A stretch of 64,000 nucleotides of DNA from Natrinema sp. SYSU A 869. GTDB taxonomy: Archaea > Halobacteriota > Halobacteria > Halobacteriales > Natrialbaceae. Shown here in pieces: positions 8,447 through 17,880 of the stretch. The notes beneath the pieces are model-generated. The model was not told where the DNA came from and searched no databases. It was given only the letters and a program-made list of their open reading frames with translations. A program made the translations under genes and the position numbers. The stretch is from contig NZ_CP082248.1 in NCBI RefSeq assembly GCF_019879105.1, positions 434,001 to 498,000 on the forward strand, read 5' to 3'. How positions within the stretch are numbered: position 1 is the stretch's first letter; each line of letters begins with the position of its first letter.

Positions 8447-10731
8447 TCCTCTTCCTTAATACCCAGTAGACGTTCGCGCAGAGTCCGCTTGCGAGCCGTC
8501 TCGGCGAGTAACACCGAACACTCGATATCATCAAGGACATCTAAGACCAGCGATCCTCGAACCAGCCGCGACAATAGCCCCTGCTCGGTTGCGCCGATCA
8601 CCAATAGTGTCGCATCCGTGGCTGTATCAGCGATAGCGGTCTCGACGTTCCGATCGTCGATGATTAGTTCGGCGTCGGTGAGACCGTTCTCGGCTGCCCA
8701 TTCTTCGAGGAATTGCTCGCCCTCCTCGTATGATTCATCTTCGGATAGGGCATGCAGGAGTGTCACTCGGGAATCGAACTCGTTGCGAAGCAACTGGACG
8801 ACCTCTGCCCCGAGCACCGAGTCGGGACCGCCGGCAGTTGGCAACAAGATGTGCGAGGGATCGAATCCGCGCTCTTTCAGTACCAAGAAGTCACAGGGGA
8901 GATCATGGGTCAATTCATCGAGACGCGACTCGACACGACCGTGAGAGGCAGATCCCCAACCCATGACGACCTGGTCTGCGTCGAAGGTGCGAGCGGCGTC
9001 GAAAACCTCTTCGAATGATCGGTGTGAGAGCACTGTATGTGTCTTAATGGGAACACCGAACGTTTCGGCGTCAGAGCGAGCCTGTCCGAGCAATTTCTCT
9101 GATTCGGCGTGGATCCGATCGTTCTGTTCAGCGCGTTCGAGCGGCGTTTGGTCAGGAATCTGTACGATATGAACTGCGTGAATCGTGCCGCCACGTTGCT
9201 TTGCAATAGCACCGCCGAGTGTGATGAGCTCTTTTTCGGTTCGGGGGTTTGCCAATGGAACCATCACGCGGAAATCGCCGCCGTCCGCAACACCGGCAGC
9301 TGCAGGTCGGATCGAGTCGGCCGCGGCCACCGCCGCGTCGGGCATTTCTTCGGAGCGATCAAGGATCCAGTTGACGAACACGCCGGCGTTCTCGACGCGC
9401 TGACGTGCGTACAGCAGATACCACATTCCCGCGAAAATAACGAGTCCGGCCGAGAGCAGAATGACAAACGGTTCGATGTACGCGATCAGTGCGAATGACG
9501 AAATCGTCCCAATGATCGGGACAAATGGGTACAGCGGGACCTCGAAGTCGGGATCGTAGTCGGCCGGTTCGGCCTCCCGCATGACGATCAACGCGATGTT
9601 CAACAGGCCGTAGACGATCAGGTGAAGCACCGAGCCGGCCGTCGACAGTATCTCGAGGTTGCCGAACAGGAGGAAGGCAATGATGAGTGCACCAGTGATT
9701 AGGATCGACTTGTACGGCGTCCCGAATCGATGGTGTATTTCGTTGACTGATGGAGAGATAATCTTTTCCCGTCCCATCGCGAAATTGATCCGTGACGATG
9801 AGAGGATCGACGCATTCGCGCTCGAGGCTGTCGCGAGCAGGCCGCCGAGCAACAACAGTCCCCAGCCGAGCGTACCCAGGCCTACGCCAAAGACGCTGTA
9901 CTGGCCGAACAGCAACTCGGCAGCCTCGACGACGGCGGTGTCGTTGTTCGCCACAAGTTCGTTCGGAACCGCCGCCAGTAGCACGACGAGAAACAGCGCG
10001 TAAACGACCGTGACGATGACGACCGATCCGATGACTGCAAGCGGGAGGTTCCGGCCGGGGTTTTTGATCTCCTCGGCGACGGAAGTGATCTGAACGAAGC
10101 CAAGATAGGAGACGAAGACAATGGCGGTCACCGGGAGCACCTCGCCGGTCGTCCCCGGCGGCGCGAACGGTCGCAACGACTCGAGGTCGGCGTTCAGGAG
10201 CCCAACGACGGTGAAGACGCCGAGAATGGCCAGTAGTGTGAGCACGATGCCGATCTGAAGGCCGCCAGTCTCCTTGGCACCCATATAGTTGATTGCGATA
10301 AAGAGCGCTGCACCGACGAGCCCGATCGTCTGGGCCGCTGATATCGTCACCGGGCCGAGTGCGAGCGCTGGCGCGCCTACAAGTTGGTTGACGTACTCGC
10401 CGAACCCGTACATATAGAACGCGGATGCAAAGGCCAATCCGAGCCAGTTGGCCCACCCGCTTATGGATCCGAATAGCGGACCGAGTGCACGGTTAATGTA
10501 GAAATAGGCGCCGCCGGATTTGGGCATCGCTGTCCCCAACTCTGAAGCTGACAGCGCTGTGAACAGTGCTGTGACTCCGCCGATGACGAACGTGAGTGCC
10601 GTGAGCGGGCCCGCTCGTGCGACAGCGGTGCCCGGTAGGACGAAGATACCGGCCCCAATCATCGTCCCGATGCCGATAGCGATCGCCGAGAGAAGTCCGA
10701 GATCTTTTGCGAGTTCTTCGTCGGCGCTCAC
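8443..10731 (-). CDS. APC-superfamily amino acid permease fused to two UspA domains
   Basis: A 762-residue membrane transporter with a cytoplasmic tail. The N-terminal ~450 residues carry about 12 hydrophobic segments, beginning with the substrate-binding GIGTMIGAGIFVLPG helix typical of APC transporters; the PKSGGAYFY motif follows. From about residue 480 come two universal-stress-protein-like domains, FRVMVPLANPRTEKELI followed by a second domain ending TLLVIGATEQGLLSRLVRGS, whose tail matches the nucleotide-binding G-x9-G(S/T) pattern. This fusion is common in haloarchaea. It starts with GTG at 10731. The stop lies inside the IS200/605 end at 8405-8446, so the last residues (LGIKEEE) may have been altered by that insertion. 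The amino acid transported is unknown. Confidence 0.9.
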   Translation of the reverse strand: MSADEELAKDLGLLSAIAIGIGTMIGAGIFVLPGTAVARAGPLTALTFVIGGVTALFTALSASELGTAMPKSGGAYFYINRALGPLFGSISGWANWLGLAFASAFYMYGFGEYVNQLVGAPALALGPVTISAAQTIGLVGAALFIAINYMGAKETGGLQIGIVLTLLAILGVFTVVGLLNADLESLRPFAPPGTTGEVLPVTAIVFVSYLGFVQITSVAEEIKNPGRNLPLAVIGSVVIVTVVYALFLVVLLAAVPNELVANNDTAVVEAAELLFGQYSVFGVGLGTLGWGLLLLGGLLATASSANASILSSSRINFAMGREKIISPSVNEIHHRFGTPYKSILITGALIIAFLLFGNLEILSTAGSVLHLIVYGLLNIALIVMREAEPADYDPDFEVPLYPFVPIIGTISSFALIAYIEPFVILLSAGLVIFAGMWYLLYARQRVENAGVFVNWILDRSEEMPDAAVAAADSIRPAAAGVADGGDFRVMVPLANPRTEKELITLGGAIAKQRGGTIHAVHIVQIPDQTPLERAEQNDRIHAESEKLLGQARSDAETFGVPIKTHTVLSHRSFEEVFDAARTFDADQVVMGWGSASHGRVESRLDELTHDLPCDFLVLKERGFDPSHILLPTAGGPDSVLGAEVVQLLRNEFDSRVTLLHALSEDESYEEGEQFLEEWAAENGLTDAELIIDDRNVETAIADTATDATLLVIGATEQGLLSRLVRGSLVLDVLDDIECSVLLAETARKRTLRERLLGIKEEE

Positions 10732-10911
10732 GTGAGTTCACCACCGCATAGCGCTGTCTCACTCGCCGATCCTGGCGATCTATTCGATACCAGCCGCCTC
10801 TGCGGATCGTAGATACGATTTCGGACGTTCATTGAATCGGACTTGGGGAGGAGGCACTGATAAATCTCCGGATTGTATTACTGTATCCGCAATTTTGGCT
10901 CTGTTGAAGCC

Positions 10912-11141
10912 GGCACTGTCTAGTTACTCTATTCCGACGCATAGGGGCATTTCAGAGCCTGTTACATCGTTACCGGTGAGATCTGAAATTGTCACTGGTT
11001 ATGGAAAGTTTGCTGAAGCAGCCGAATTATCGCTGCTCGTAGAACAGAGTCCGCCTATATCAGATCCAATATGGTAGTGTTACAGTCGATACCGTCACTT
11101 CATCACCCCCTGTATTGCGGTTCTCTTATCTAGACAGTGCC
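10912..11141. mobile_element. MITE copy 1 (about 230 bp, GGCACTGTCTAG ends)
   Basis: Non-coding element bounded by the inverted ends GGCACTGTCTAG and CTAGACAGTGCC. It shares its interior with the copy at 47789, in the opposite orientation. No matching 8-bp target duplication flanks it: left flank TTGAAGCC, right flank TTCTCGCG. A stray IS5-type end (GGCTCTGTTGAA, 10897-10908) lies just outside. No transposase with these ends occurs in the window. Confidence 0.8.
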
Positions 11142-11604
11142 TTCTCGCGGAGTTCGTCAAGGGAAGACGAGGTCGATACACCACTCGACGTCGAATGAGC
11201 GAGTCTTTTTCGCGGCCGGTCTTTCTTGTCACAACAGTGTTGAGTAACTTCGCAAGCACTGACTCTGTGACGTGGCTTACATCGGTACTCGATGGTCTGT
11301 CGACCGCTCCTGGCGTTGAAACGGAACGAGGACGGGTCAATGCAGGTGGCGAACGGCTGGCCGCTGTACTACTTCGCTCGCGACGAGGTGTTGGGTGATG
11401 TCGAATGTCAGGGCCTCAACGACGTCTGGTGGGCGCTCGATCCTGATGGGAGTCCGGTCACGGACCTCGGATCGCGTAGCCATGACGGCGAAGGACTCCA
11501 AAGTCCGTCTGAGAACACCAACATCGAGATGGTCTCCGACGACGGACACCACTTGTCTGGATCGAACCTGGCGGCACATTCACGTAACCACTGCAGAGCG
11601 GGAG

Positions 11605-11835
11605 TCACACGACGACCGCGTACCATATAGGTGCGGAGAAACCACAGCGAATTCCCGACGATGTGGATGGCTGGGACAGCGGTATCTTACAAAAGGAGGG
11701 TCAATGTCCGAATACACATTCGACGGCGAGAGGGTGTACGGCTACTTCTGCCAGTCCCATGAGGGACTGGGGTTGCTGGCGGACGATCTACCCGAATTTT
11801 CCGTCGGGCGAGAGAAACGGACAAATGATAGATAG
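11605..11835 (+). pseudogene. Small Cys/His-containing hypothetical, probably truncated
   Basis: An unrecognised reading frame with a believable protein-like segment: YRCGETTANSRRCGWLGQRY, then SMSEYTFDGERVYGYFCQSH and DDLPEF. The C-x7-C and C-x2-H spacing could bind zinc. The frame stays open upstream to 11395, but that part is basic and serine-rich, unlike halophilic coding sequence, so the true start is lost or unclear. It runs towards the DoxX gene end. No function is assigned. Confidence 0.35.
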
Positions 11836-11860
11836 AAGTGAACTGAAGACAATGCTCCAG

Positions 11861-12282
11861 TTAGATGAGTTCGCGGCCGAGAATCAAGTGTTCAACGCTG
11901 TAACGCCCACTCCCATACACGGTGAGGATGAGAAACACTGCGAGATAGAGCAAGCCGAGCTCTCCTCCGTTCTGAATTGGAACTACTCCTTCCGGTATGT
12001 GGGCGATGAATTGGGCGGCGACCATCTCTCCGGTCGTGATGAGTGCAACAAGCCGGGTTAGCACTCCAATTGCGATAAGGAGGCCGCCGACCAACTCAAT
12101 GATGCCAGCAATTCCAGACATGCTAATCAGCGATGCGGTGCTCCCGCTTCCATCAACACCACCGAACAAACCGAACAGTTCTGGGCACCGTGTTGCATGA
12201 ATAATAGCCCGACAAGAATACGAAATACGGAATAGACGGGTTCTTCGTACGATTCTGTCAGGCGACCGATTAGAGCAGCCAT
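11861..12282 (-). pseudogene. DoxX-family membrane protein, single frameshift
   Basis: Four-helix integral membrane protein related to the DoxX/quinone-linked family. From the ATG at 12282 the protein reads MAALIGRLTESYEEPVYSVF and LVGLLFMQHGAQ. Near 12182 one A is missing from what should be CAGAAACTG; restoring it gives KLFGLFGGVDGSGSTAS and then SGIAGIIELVGGLLIAIGV through GRYSVEHLILGREL. The rest is full length and well preserved, so this may be an assembly error. A second DoxX protein is encoded at 40701-41108. Confidence 0.85.
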
Positions 12283-12301
12283 AATAGCTTTTGGTACTCA
12301 C

Positions 12302-12733
12302 CGTTAATTAACATTAGGTCACAGGCCAATATCGCCAACTGAACGAACTCTCTTACGCTGTATTCTCGTCGATCATAAATTCCATTTCCGTTGGTATCTT
12401 ATGCCTGGTTTGTCAGTTCCTAACGCAGTGCGTTCGCTGTCGTGAAACACAGAGAATCCCCTCTCTTATATATTATTGGAGGGGTTTAGAACAAAAGTTT
12501 AGATGCAAAAAATCACTCTCCCTCCCCCTTTATTATATAATGACTCACATGAATATCTGTATCCTATTTTTACAACATGTCAATGTAAACATCTCGCCCT
12601 ATACCAGATAAGATACTGCCAACTATGCAATTGAGTTGCGTTTCTCGACAGCGAACAGATGCCGTTTGTTCCTCTACGATATTCACCCGAAGGATTGGAA
12701 ATCACATAGGTAGCGCAATAGTGTAGACGACGT
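12302..12733. other. AT-rich gap without a recognisable gene
   Basis: No coding sequence is supported here. Near 12449-12489 an imperfect inverted repeat (CCCCTC ... GAGGGG) encloses the AT-rich string TTATATATTATT, which could be a promoter or the loop of a hairpin. The remnant IclR gene begins at the right edge. Confidence 0.4.
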
Positions 12734-12912
12734 ATGAAAAAACCGGATACAGATGGACGGCCCATCAAATCTGGCGAAACATTGTTCGCTATCATCGAAT
12801 CACCGAAACGGACGAACGGGGCAGGTATGACCTAACTCGCGGATCAGCTTGACTTGGCGAAGAGTACGGTCCACAAGCACCTCGTGAGTCTCGAGGGACT
12901 GATCGACAGATT
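12734..12912 (+). pseudogene. IclR-type regulator, N-terminal stump with an in-frame stop
   Basis: From the ATG the translation is MKKPDTDGRPIKSGETLFAI, then IIESPKRTNGAGMT, a TAA stop at the position where the family has Glu, and LADQLDLAKSTVHKHLVSLE in the same frame. This is the winged-helix part of an IclR-family regulator. The downstream effector domain is absent or unreadable (a short SVIELEVAF stretch appears in another frame). A clear pseudogene. Confidence 0.7.
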
Positions 12913-13208
12913 CGATGAGGCAACGGAGCGACTTCTCTCGGTTATCGAGTTAGAAGTTGCATTTCGCCGACCCTTAACTGCCGCAACGATGTGACGTCCG
13001 ACCCGTACTACGGCAAAATCGAACGAATGCCGATGGTCAGTGGCACGAAAGGCGGTGACGGGAGAATATTCAAATTTGCGATATTGTCTATTATCATCCA
13101 GAACACCCCACTGGTGGTCTCTGTAAAGCCGGCCAGAGAGAATTCTCGTGCAACATGAATCCGCCGAACCGTTCGGATTGCGATTCAACGCGGCGTCTAA
13201 GTGTCCGC

Positions 13209-13600
13209 TCCGGGATCGACTCGTGGTCGAACTGGGTCATCTTCTCCCGGAAGTGGAAGTCCTCCATCAGGGTGGGGCCGCGCTCGGTTGCCTTCAGCGA
13301 GTTGTCCGTGTCGCTGACTTTGACCCCGTGGTCGGTCGTCAGCTCCTCGCCCTCGGGATTCTCGCGCACCTCGTCGAGCTGTTCTTGCTTGCTGTTCTCG
13401 TCGACGGCTCCCTCGTGGGCGTCGCTGGTCTCGGCCTGGCCTGACTCCGAGCCGGACCTCGACTCATCCGCCCCGCCGCCGTCGGTTCGTTTCCCTCGAG
13501 TCGAATCGCCGTCCTCCTCACCAGTTGATCGATCGTCGATCGTTCTGGGTCGGTCCGATCCATCGTCGCCGCCACCTGATTCTGAGGTATCTTCTGACAT
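13209..13600 (-). pseudogene. Catalase N-terminal fragment
   Basis: Starts MSEDTSESGGGDDGSDRPR and has a long acidic, low-complexity leader. It then shows the catalase entry motif: DHGVKVSDTDNSLKATERGP, TLMEDFHFREKMTQFDHESI, PER. In intact monofunctional catalases this is followed at once by VHARG with the catalytic His; here the sequence breaks after PER into unrelated residues. All heme-binding and catalytic parts are gone. It is an inert 5' stump. Confidence 0.75.
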
Positions 13601-14040
13601 GGTTGAGATCAGTGTCGAGTTGAGTCGCCGAACGATACGCCCGCGACCCACGCGGAATCTGCGTGCGGTAAGCCGCCGGTTCGACCGACAAACCCGTTCC
13701 GCTCGCAGTTTTGCGGTGATCCGCACTGCCTGCATTATCACCCCACATCCGTCGGCGGACGCTCGCAACCGGCTTGTCCTACCTATCAGAATGAGCGGAA
13801 TAACAATCTCCCCGTCTCTCGCAAGCCGAAAACGCAGACGACCCCGACCGCAAGGTGGCATGGAGCGTCCGCCGACGGCGCGGTATTGACCAAATCCTCG
13901 GAAACACGCTGTCCGATATGGCATCTCAATGCCAAAACAAGGCTTAAAAGCATGTTGGAGAGTAAAAGGGAGAGTGCCAACCTTAACATGAAGGAAGCGG
14001 TTGAGAAAAGGTAAGATGATGGCTTGAACAACGCCAACTG

Positions 14041-14193
14041 TATGTTGAAAAAGCTCTCCATCAGGGCGTATTTCCCTGTGAGAACACGCCGACGGAGCGG
14101 CGTGTCCTCGCGGCATTTCTGTATTACGCTGGCCTCTCGTACAGACGGATTGAACCGTTCGTCGATCGATCCTATGAGGCGATCAGACAGTGA
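14041..14193 (+). pseudogene. DDE transposase N-terminal fragment
   Basis: One frame reads YVEKALHQGVFPCENTPTER, RVLAAFLYYAGLSYRRIEPF and VDRSYEAIRQ before a stop. This resembles the N-terminal region of haloarchaeal IS240/IS6-like DDE transposases (the LSYRRIEPFVDRSYEA block). The catalytic domain is absent; the sequence passes directly into an integrase tail. Confidence 0.5.
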
Positions 14194-14512
14194 CGACAAA
14201 CCCGACGGCAACCCGTGGGAATACGTCCTCGAGACGGGTATCGAACCGCCGTTAATGAGCACCTCCGGCGCTCGAACGCTGTTGAAGCGACTATCGGATG
14301 AAGCCGACGTACCTGGGCTCGATGAAGACGGCTATCTCACGCTGCACGGAGCACGCCGCGGCGTCGGCGAAAAACTCTATCGTAAGCGTGGGGCCGCCGC
14401 CGCGCAACGGACGTTGCGCCACGCCGACCCACAGACGATGAGTGAAATGTACTCACACATCGAAGCGAGCGAGCTGGCTGAGGATAATACGGAAGTGTTC
14501 GACGGGGAATGA
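14194..14512 (+). pseudogene. Tyrosine recombinase (integrase) C-terminal fragment
   Basis: The last ~105 residues of a phage-type integrase: SGARTLLKRLSDEADVPGL, LHGARRGVGEKLYRKRGAAA, LRHADPQTMSEMYSHIEASE. These carry the family's R-x2 block, the downstream His, and the C-terminal Tyr nucleophile (MYSHIE). The N-terminal core-binding domain and the first catalytic Arg are missing. The fusion to transposase residue at about 14190 points to recombination. No att site could be recognised nearby. Confidence 0.7.
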
Positions 14513-14644
14513 AAGACACGGCCTACGAACGTACCGTTCAGCTGGTGAGAAATCGGAACGGCGGAGTTCTGTCCGGTTAATCTGTTTGCCTTCGTGAAAT
14601 GAATTCCCATTAAAATAGTTCGGCGCTGACCGCTCAGTTGTTAG

Positions 14645-15964
14645 TCAACCGTGAGTTCCGCTGCGGGCCCGTTCGAACAGCGACACAGCGACGGGTTCGA
14701 TGCGGCTTGAGTACTGCATGAGCGATGTCCCGAGAATACTCATAACGAGGACGTAGCCGACGGTAAAGGCATAGATGGTCTGCGCTGTCTCCGCTGCCAT
14801 GCCGCTTCCGGCCCCGGAGAGAGCAAGACTTGCGATGATCAGCGAGAATTCGCCGCGAGTGGTCATTCCGAATCCGACCCGTAACGATCGACGGTCGTCG
14901 AGGCCGTATATCCGTCCACCGAGGTAACCACTCACGATCTTCGTCGGCGTCGTCACAATCGCAGCGGCGACGATCATCCCGAGAATCGACAGCGTGAACA
15001 GCCCCGGATCGGTGACGAGCCCGATCCAAAAGAAGAAGATCGCCGCGAAAGCGTCTCGAAGCGGCTCGAGAAGCTGCTCTAGGTCGTGGACGTGATCAGT
15101 CGAAGAGAAGGCCATACCCACGAAGAAGGCGGCGACGGCCTCACTGACACCCAGTGCAAGCGCGATGCCGGCGACGAGGATCGTAACGCCGAGTGCCCGG
15201 ACGACGATGAACTCATTCGTGTCGGCGTCGAGAAAGCGCTGAAAGAAGCCGGTCCCGAAGGTGACAAGCCCGAGCAACGCAAGGATGAACCCGACCGCGA
15301 TTCCGATCTGTCCCGCGGCTTCACCGATATCACCGCCGCCCAGTACCAGTGCGGACGTGATCGCCAAGTAGATAGCGATGAACAGGTCCTCGTAGACGAG
15401 CGTGCCGAGCATCGGTTCGGACTCATCGTTGGCGATCCAGCCCAGATCGATCAACGACTTCGTGATGATCGCACTCGAGGAGATGTAGACGATTCCTGCC
15501 GTAAGGAAGGCCGCAAGGAAGCTTCCGAAGACGAGATAGCCGAAAACCAACCCGATACCGAAGTTGATGACTAGATCGACGGATCCCGCTTTGCCGATCC
15601 GGTCTTTGCTCGCGATCAATCGGCTCAGGTTGAACTCGAGGCCGAGAAAGAACAGGAGGAGGACGATCCCGATCTCTGCGCCGACGACGATGAAGTCGGT
15701 TTCACCGAGTGCGAGTCCACCGACTGCGGCCAAGAGATCGACGCTCCCGATGGTCACCTCAGGGACGGTGACGGCGACCCCACCGATTCCGACCTCGCTG
15801 CCGACGAGCGCGGGGAGTTCGCCCAGTACGTTCGATCCCAGCAAGACGCCGACGATGATATAAAAGGGGATGACCGACTGATCGATTCGACTCGAGAGGA
15901 CGCCGGCGAGGGCGACCGCGGCAAAGAGGATACCGACATCGACGAGCGCCGTTTCAGTTGCCAC
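14645..15964 (-). CDS. CPA2-family cation:proton antiporter (Kef-type)
   Basis: A 439-residue integral membrane antiporter with about 12 hydrophobic segments (Na+/H+ exchanger domain). It exchanges K+ or Na+ for protons and serves pH and ion balance. Typical features are FFLGLEFNLSRLIASKDR, the SSSAIITKSL stretch, the LVYEDLFIAIYLAI helix with its buried acidic pair, and MTTRGEFSLIIASLAL. It lacks a C-terminal RCK domain, which is supplied by the next gene (15999-16493), encoded 34 bases away on the same strand. It is intact. Confidence 0.92.
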   Translation of the reverse strand: MATETALVDVGILFAAVALAGVLSSRIDQSVIPFYIIVGVLLGSNVLGELPALVGSEVGIGGVAVTVPEVTIGSVDLLAAVGGLALGETDFIVVGAEIGIVLLLFFLGLEFNLSRLIASKDRIGKAGSVDLVINFGIGLVFGYLVFGSFLAAFLTAGIVYISSSAIITKSLIDLGWIANDESEPMLGTLVYEDLFIAIYLAITSALVLGGGDIGEAAGQIGIAVGFILALLGLVTFGTGFFQRFLDADTNEFIVVRALGVTILVAGIALALGVSEAVAAFFVGMAFSSTDHVHDLEQLLEPLRDAFAAIFFFWIGLVTDPGLFTLSILGMIVAAAIVTTPTKIVSGYLGGRIYGLDDRRSLRVGFGMTTRGEFSLIIASLALSGAGSGMAAETAQTIYAFTVGYVLVMSILGTSLMQYSSRIEPVAVSLFERARSGTHG

Positions 15965-15998
15965 TAGCGCTCACCTCGAGCAAGAACATTCGTCGTGA

Positions 15999-16493
15999 TC
16001 ACTCGTCGAGTCCGGCTCCGAGCAGTTCCTCGAACTGAGCACAGTCCTCGTGGTCGCCGATGACGACCAGCGTGTCACCGACCTCAAGGACCGTCTCCGG
16101 CGTCGGCGGCGAAATCAACTCCTCGCCGCGCTGAATGGCGACGATGGAGACGCCCGTCCGATCGCGGATGTCCGCCTCAGCGAGGGTCTGGCCGGCTACT
16201 TCGGCGGTCTCGGAGACGCCGTACCACTCGAGGTAGGTATCGTCGGTGAGCATCGTCTCCACCTGTTCGGCCTGCACCGGCTGGAAGTATGCCCCTTCCA
16301 GAATCGTGCCGATTTTCCGGGCCAGGCGATCCGACGCCTCGAATACCTTCTCGCTGTCCGCATCCGCGTCCGCTTTCAGGTACACCTCTCGTTTTCCCGT
16401 GTTGTGGGTCACGATGACGAGACGCTCCCCGTCATCGAGTTCAATCTCGAACTTTTTTCCGACGCCGGGGAGGTCGCTCTCGTAGACAGTCAT
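15999..16493 (-). CDS. TrkA-C-domain regulatory subunit of the antiporter (KhtT-like)
   Basis: Cytoplasmic protein of about 164 residues. The first half (MTVYESDLPGVGKKFEIELD) matches the N-terminal module of KhtT/YhaT-type antiporter regulators. The second half is a TrkA-C/RCK-C domain ending in GDTLVVIGDHEDCAQFEELL. It probably binds a ligand and gates the CPA2 antiporter encoded next to it. The ATG at 16493 is preferred over 16514 because the family starts M-T-V-Y-E. Both genes are on the minus strand with a short gap, so they are likely cotranscribed, this one first. Confidence 0.9.
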   Translation of the reverse strand: MTVYESDLPGVGKKFEIELDDGERLVIVTHNTGKREVYLKADADADSEKVFEASDRLARKIGTILEGAYFQPVQAEQVETMLTDDTYLEWYGVSETAEVAGQTLAEADIRDRTGVSIVAIQRGEELISPPTPETVLEVGDTLVVIGDHEDCAQFEELLGAGLDE

Positions 16494-16713
16494 ACGTGAT
16501 AAAAGCGAAGGCATAGTAATAAATAGCGTGTCCTGTTCGATCGATTGTGATCATCTCTGCCGTTGATTCTCTCTCGAGGATGTCATAGAACGATTTACAG
16601 GCACCGATAACGCTCGCTCTCGAGGGCCGATACGTGGTGACAAAAGGCCGTCCCAGCAAAACCGGACACTTAATCAATCAGAGATACTATCGACGGTGAC
16701 TGGAGGATACCAA

Positions 16714-17262
16714 ATGCGCGAGCTCCGGGATATAAAAGGACTGCACCCGCGTGATCTTACGCAACGTCAACGACTGTTGGTCCTATTCGTGGTCGGTCTC
16801 ATTTTGGTCGTCCTCTTCTACACACTCGTCTACAATTGGGGAATGCGAACGCTCGAGAATGACCCCCAGTCTATCTTCCGGTCGCTCAACACGGTAGTCG
16901 AGACGATGACGACAACCGGGTACGGTGCGGATTCGCCCTGGGCGACGCCGGTGATGAACGTTCTCATGATGACGATGCAGTTGACCGGCATCATCATCGG
17001 TTTTGTCACGCTGCGCGTCCTGGTCATCCCGCTCTTCGAGCGGACGCCGCTGAACCTCGCGGACCGCCTCACGACCAAGAATGATCACGTCGTCATCGCG
17101 GAGTACCAGCACGATACCGAGTTGCTCCTCGACGAACTCGAGGAACTCGATATCGACTACGTCCTCATCGAATCCGACGAGGAGGAAGCGAAGCGTCTCT
17201 CGGACGACGGGTATCAGGCGATCAAAGGCGATCCCGAGGAACGGGCTGACCTCGACCGTGCA
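16714..17262 (+). pseudogene. K+ channel with TrkA-N domain, 3'-truncated
   Basis: Starts MRELRDIKGLHPRDLTQRQR with a GGAGG Shine-Dalgarno at 16702-16706. A hydrophobic TM1 follows, then the pore with the K+ filter TTTGYG and a second TM (LMMTMQLTGIIIGFVTLRVL). The NAD-binding TrkA-N domain begins KNDHVVIAEYQHDTELLLDE but stops after PEERADLDRATI at about 17262, in the middle of the domain. Beyond that point the plus-strand frame translates the antisense of a CNNM-type gene. The tetrameric gating ring cannot form, so the protein is probably not functional. Confidence 0.8.
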
Positions 17263-17740
17263 ACGATCTCGTTCGGTGGCACCATCAGCTCGCTGACGGA
17301 CTGTTCGCCGATCTGGAACGCGTTCATCACCTCGTCGCGGCGTTCCTCGGAGAGGTCACCTTCTTCGAGGATCGAGCCGAGTCGGTTCCAGAGGTCCGCA
17401 CGAGACTTGATGACGTCCTCTTCGGTTTCAAGCCAGGCACCGGTCATCTCGATGCCGAAGAGTTTGAGCGTCAGTTTCGCAATACCATCGCCGAGCGTGA
17501 TGACCGGCGAGATCAGCCAATGGAACCAATATAACGGTGTTGCCCCGTACCGACAGACCATCCGTGATCGTTCGACGCCGAGATATGTCGGCGTCTGTTC
17601 ATCGTGGGTCAGATGGACGAGGTTGATAATGAGGAAGGTGAGGATTGCGCCGCTTCCGATCGTGGCCAACATCGTGTTTGCGAAGAGCGGCTCAAAAATG
17701 GCCGCTAGTGCGGGTTCAACGACTATTCCAACGGCGTGAC
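17263..17740 (-). pseudogene. CNNM/CorC-type (DUF21) transporter fragment
   Basis: Internal fragment of a membrane protein. Readable parts are ALAAIFEPLFANTMLATIG, ILTFLIINLVHLTHDEQTPT, PLYWFHWLISPVITLGDGIA and EEGDLSEERRDEVMNAFQIG followed by SVSELMVPP, the DUF21-to-CBS link of the hemolysin-C/CNNM family. The CBS domains beyond MVPPNEIVA are missing, because the truncated K+ channel starts there on the other strand. The 5' end is lost as well. Confidence 0.7.
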
Positions 17741-17880
17741 TACAGATACATATCTTGTAAACGAGCTACTTCAACTGGTCCGAGATGACTGACTCAGTCA
17801 TTTCATAAGAAGAATAGGTAGACACGGCCAGCGAAGCTTTTTCGATTGCTGATGAGCAATAAGAGGACAAGTGGTTGACT

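Noticed and set aside
9359-10456. Minus-strand frame of 365 codons inside the permease gene
   Set aside because: It is a shifted frame of the APC permease, rich in Arg and Ser and without motifs.
13601-14116. N-terminal extension of the catalase stump to 340 codons
   Set aside because: The extension is basic and serine-rich, unlike host proteins; the acidic start at 13600 is the natural one.
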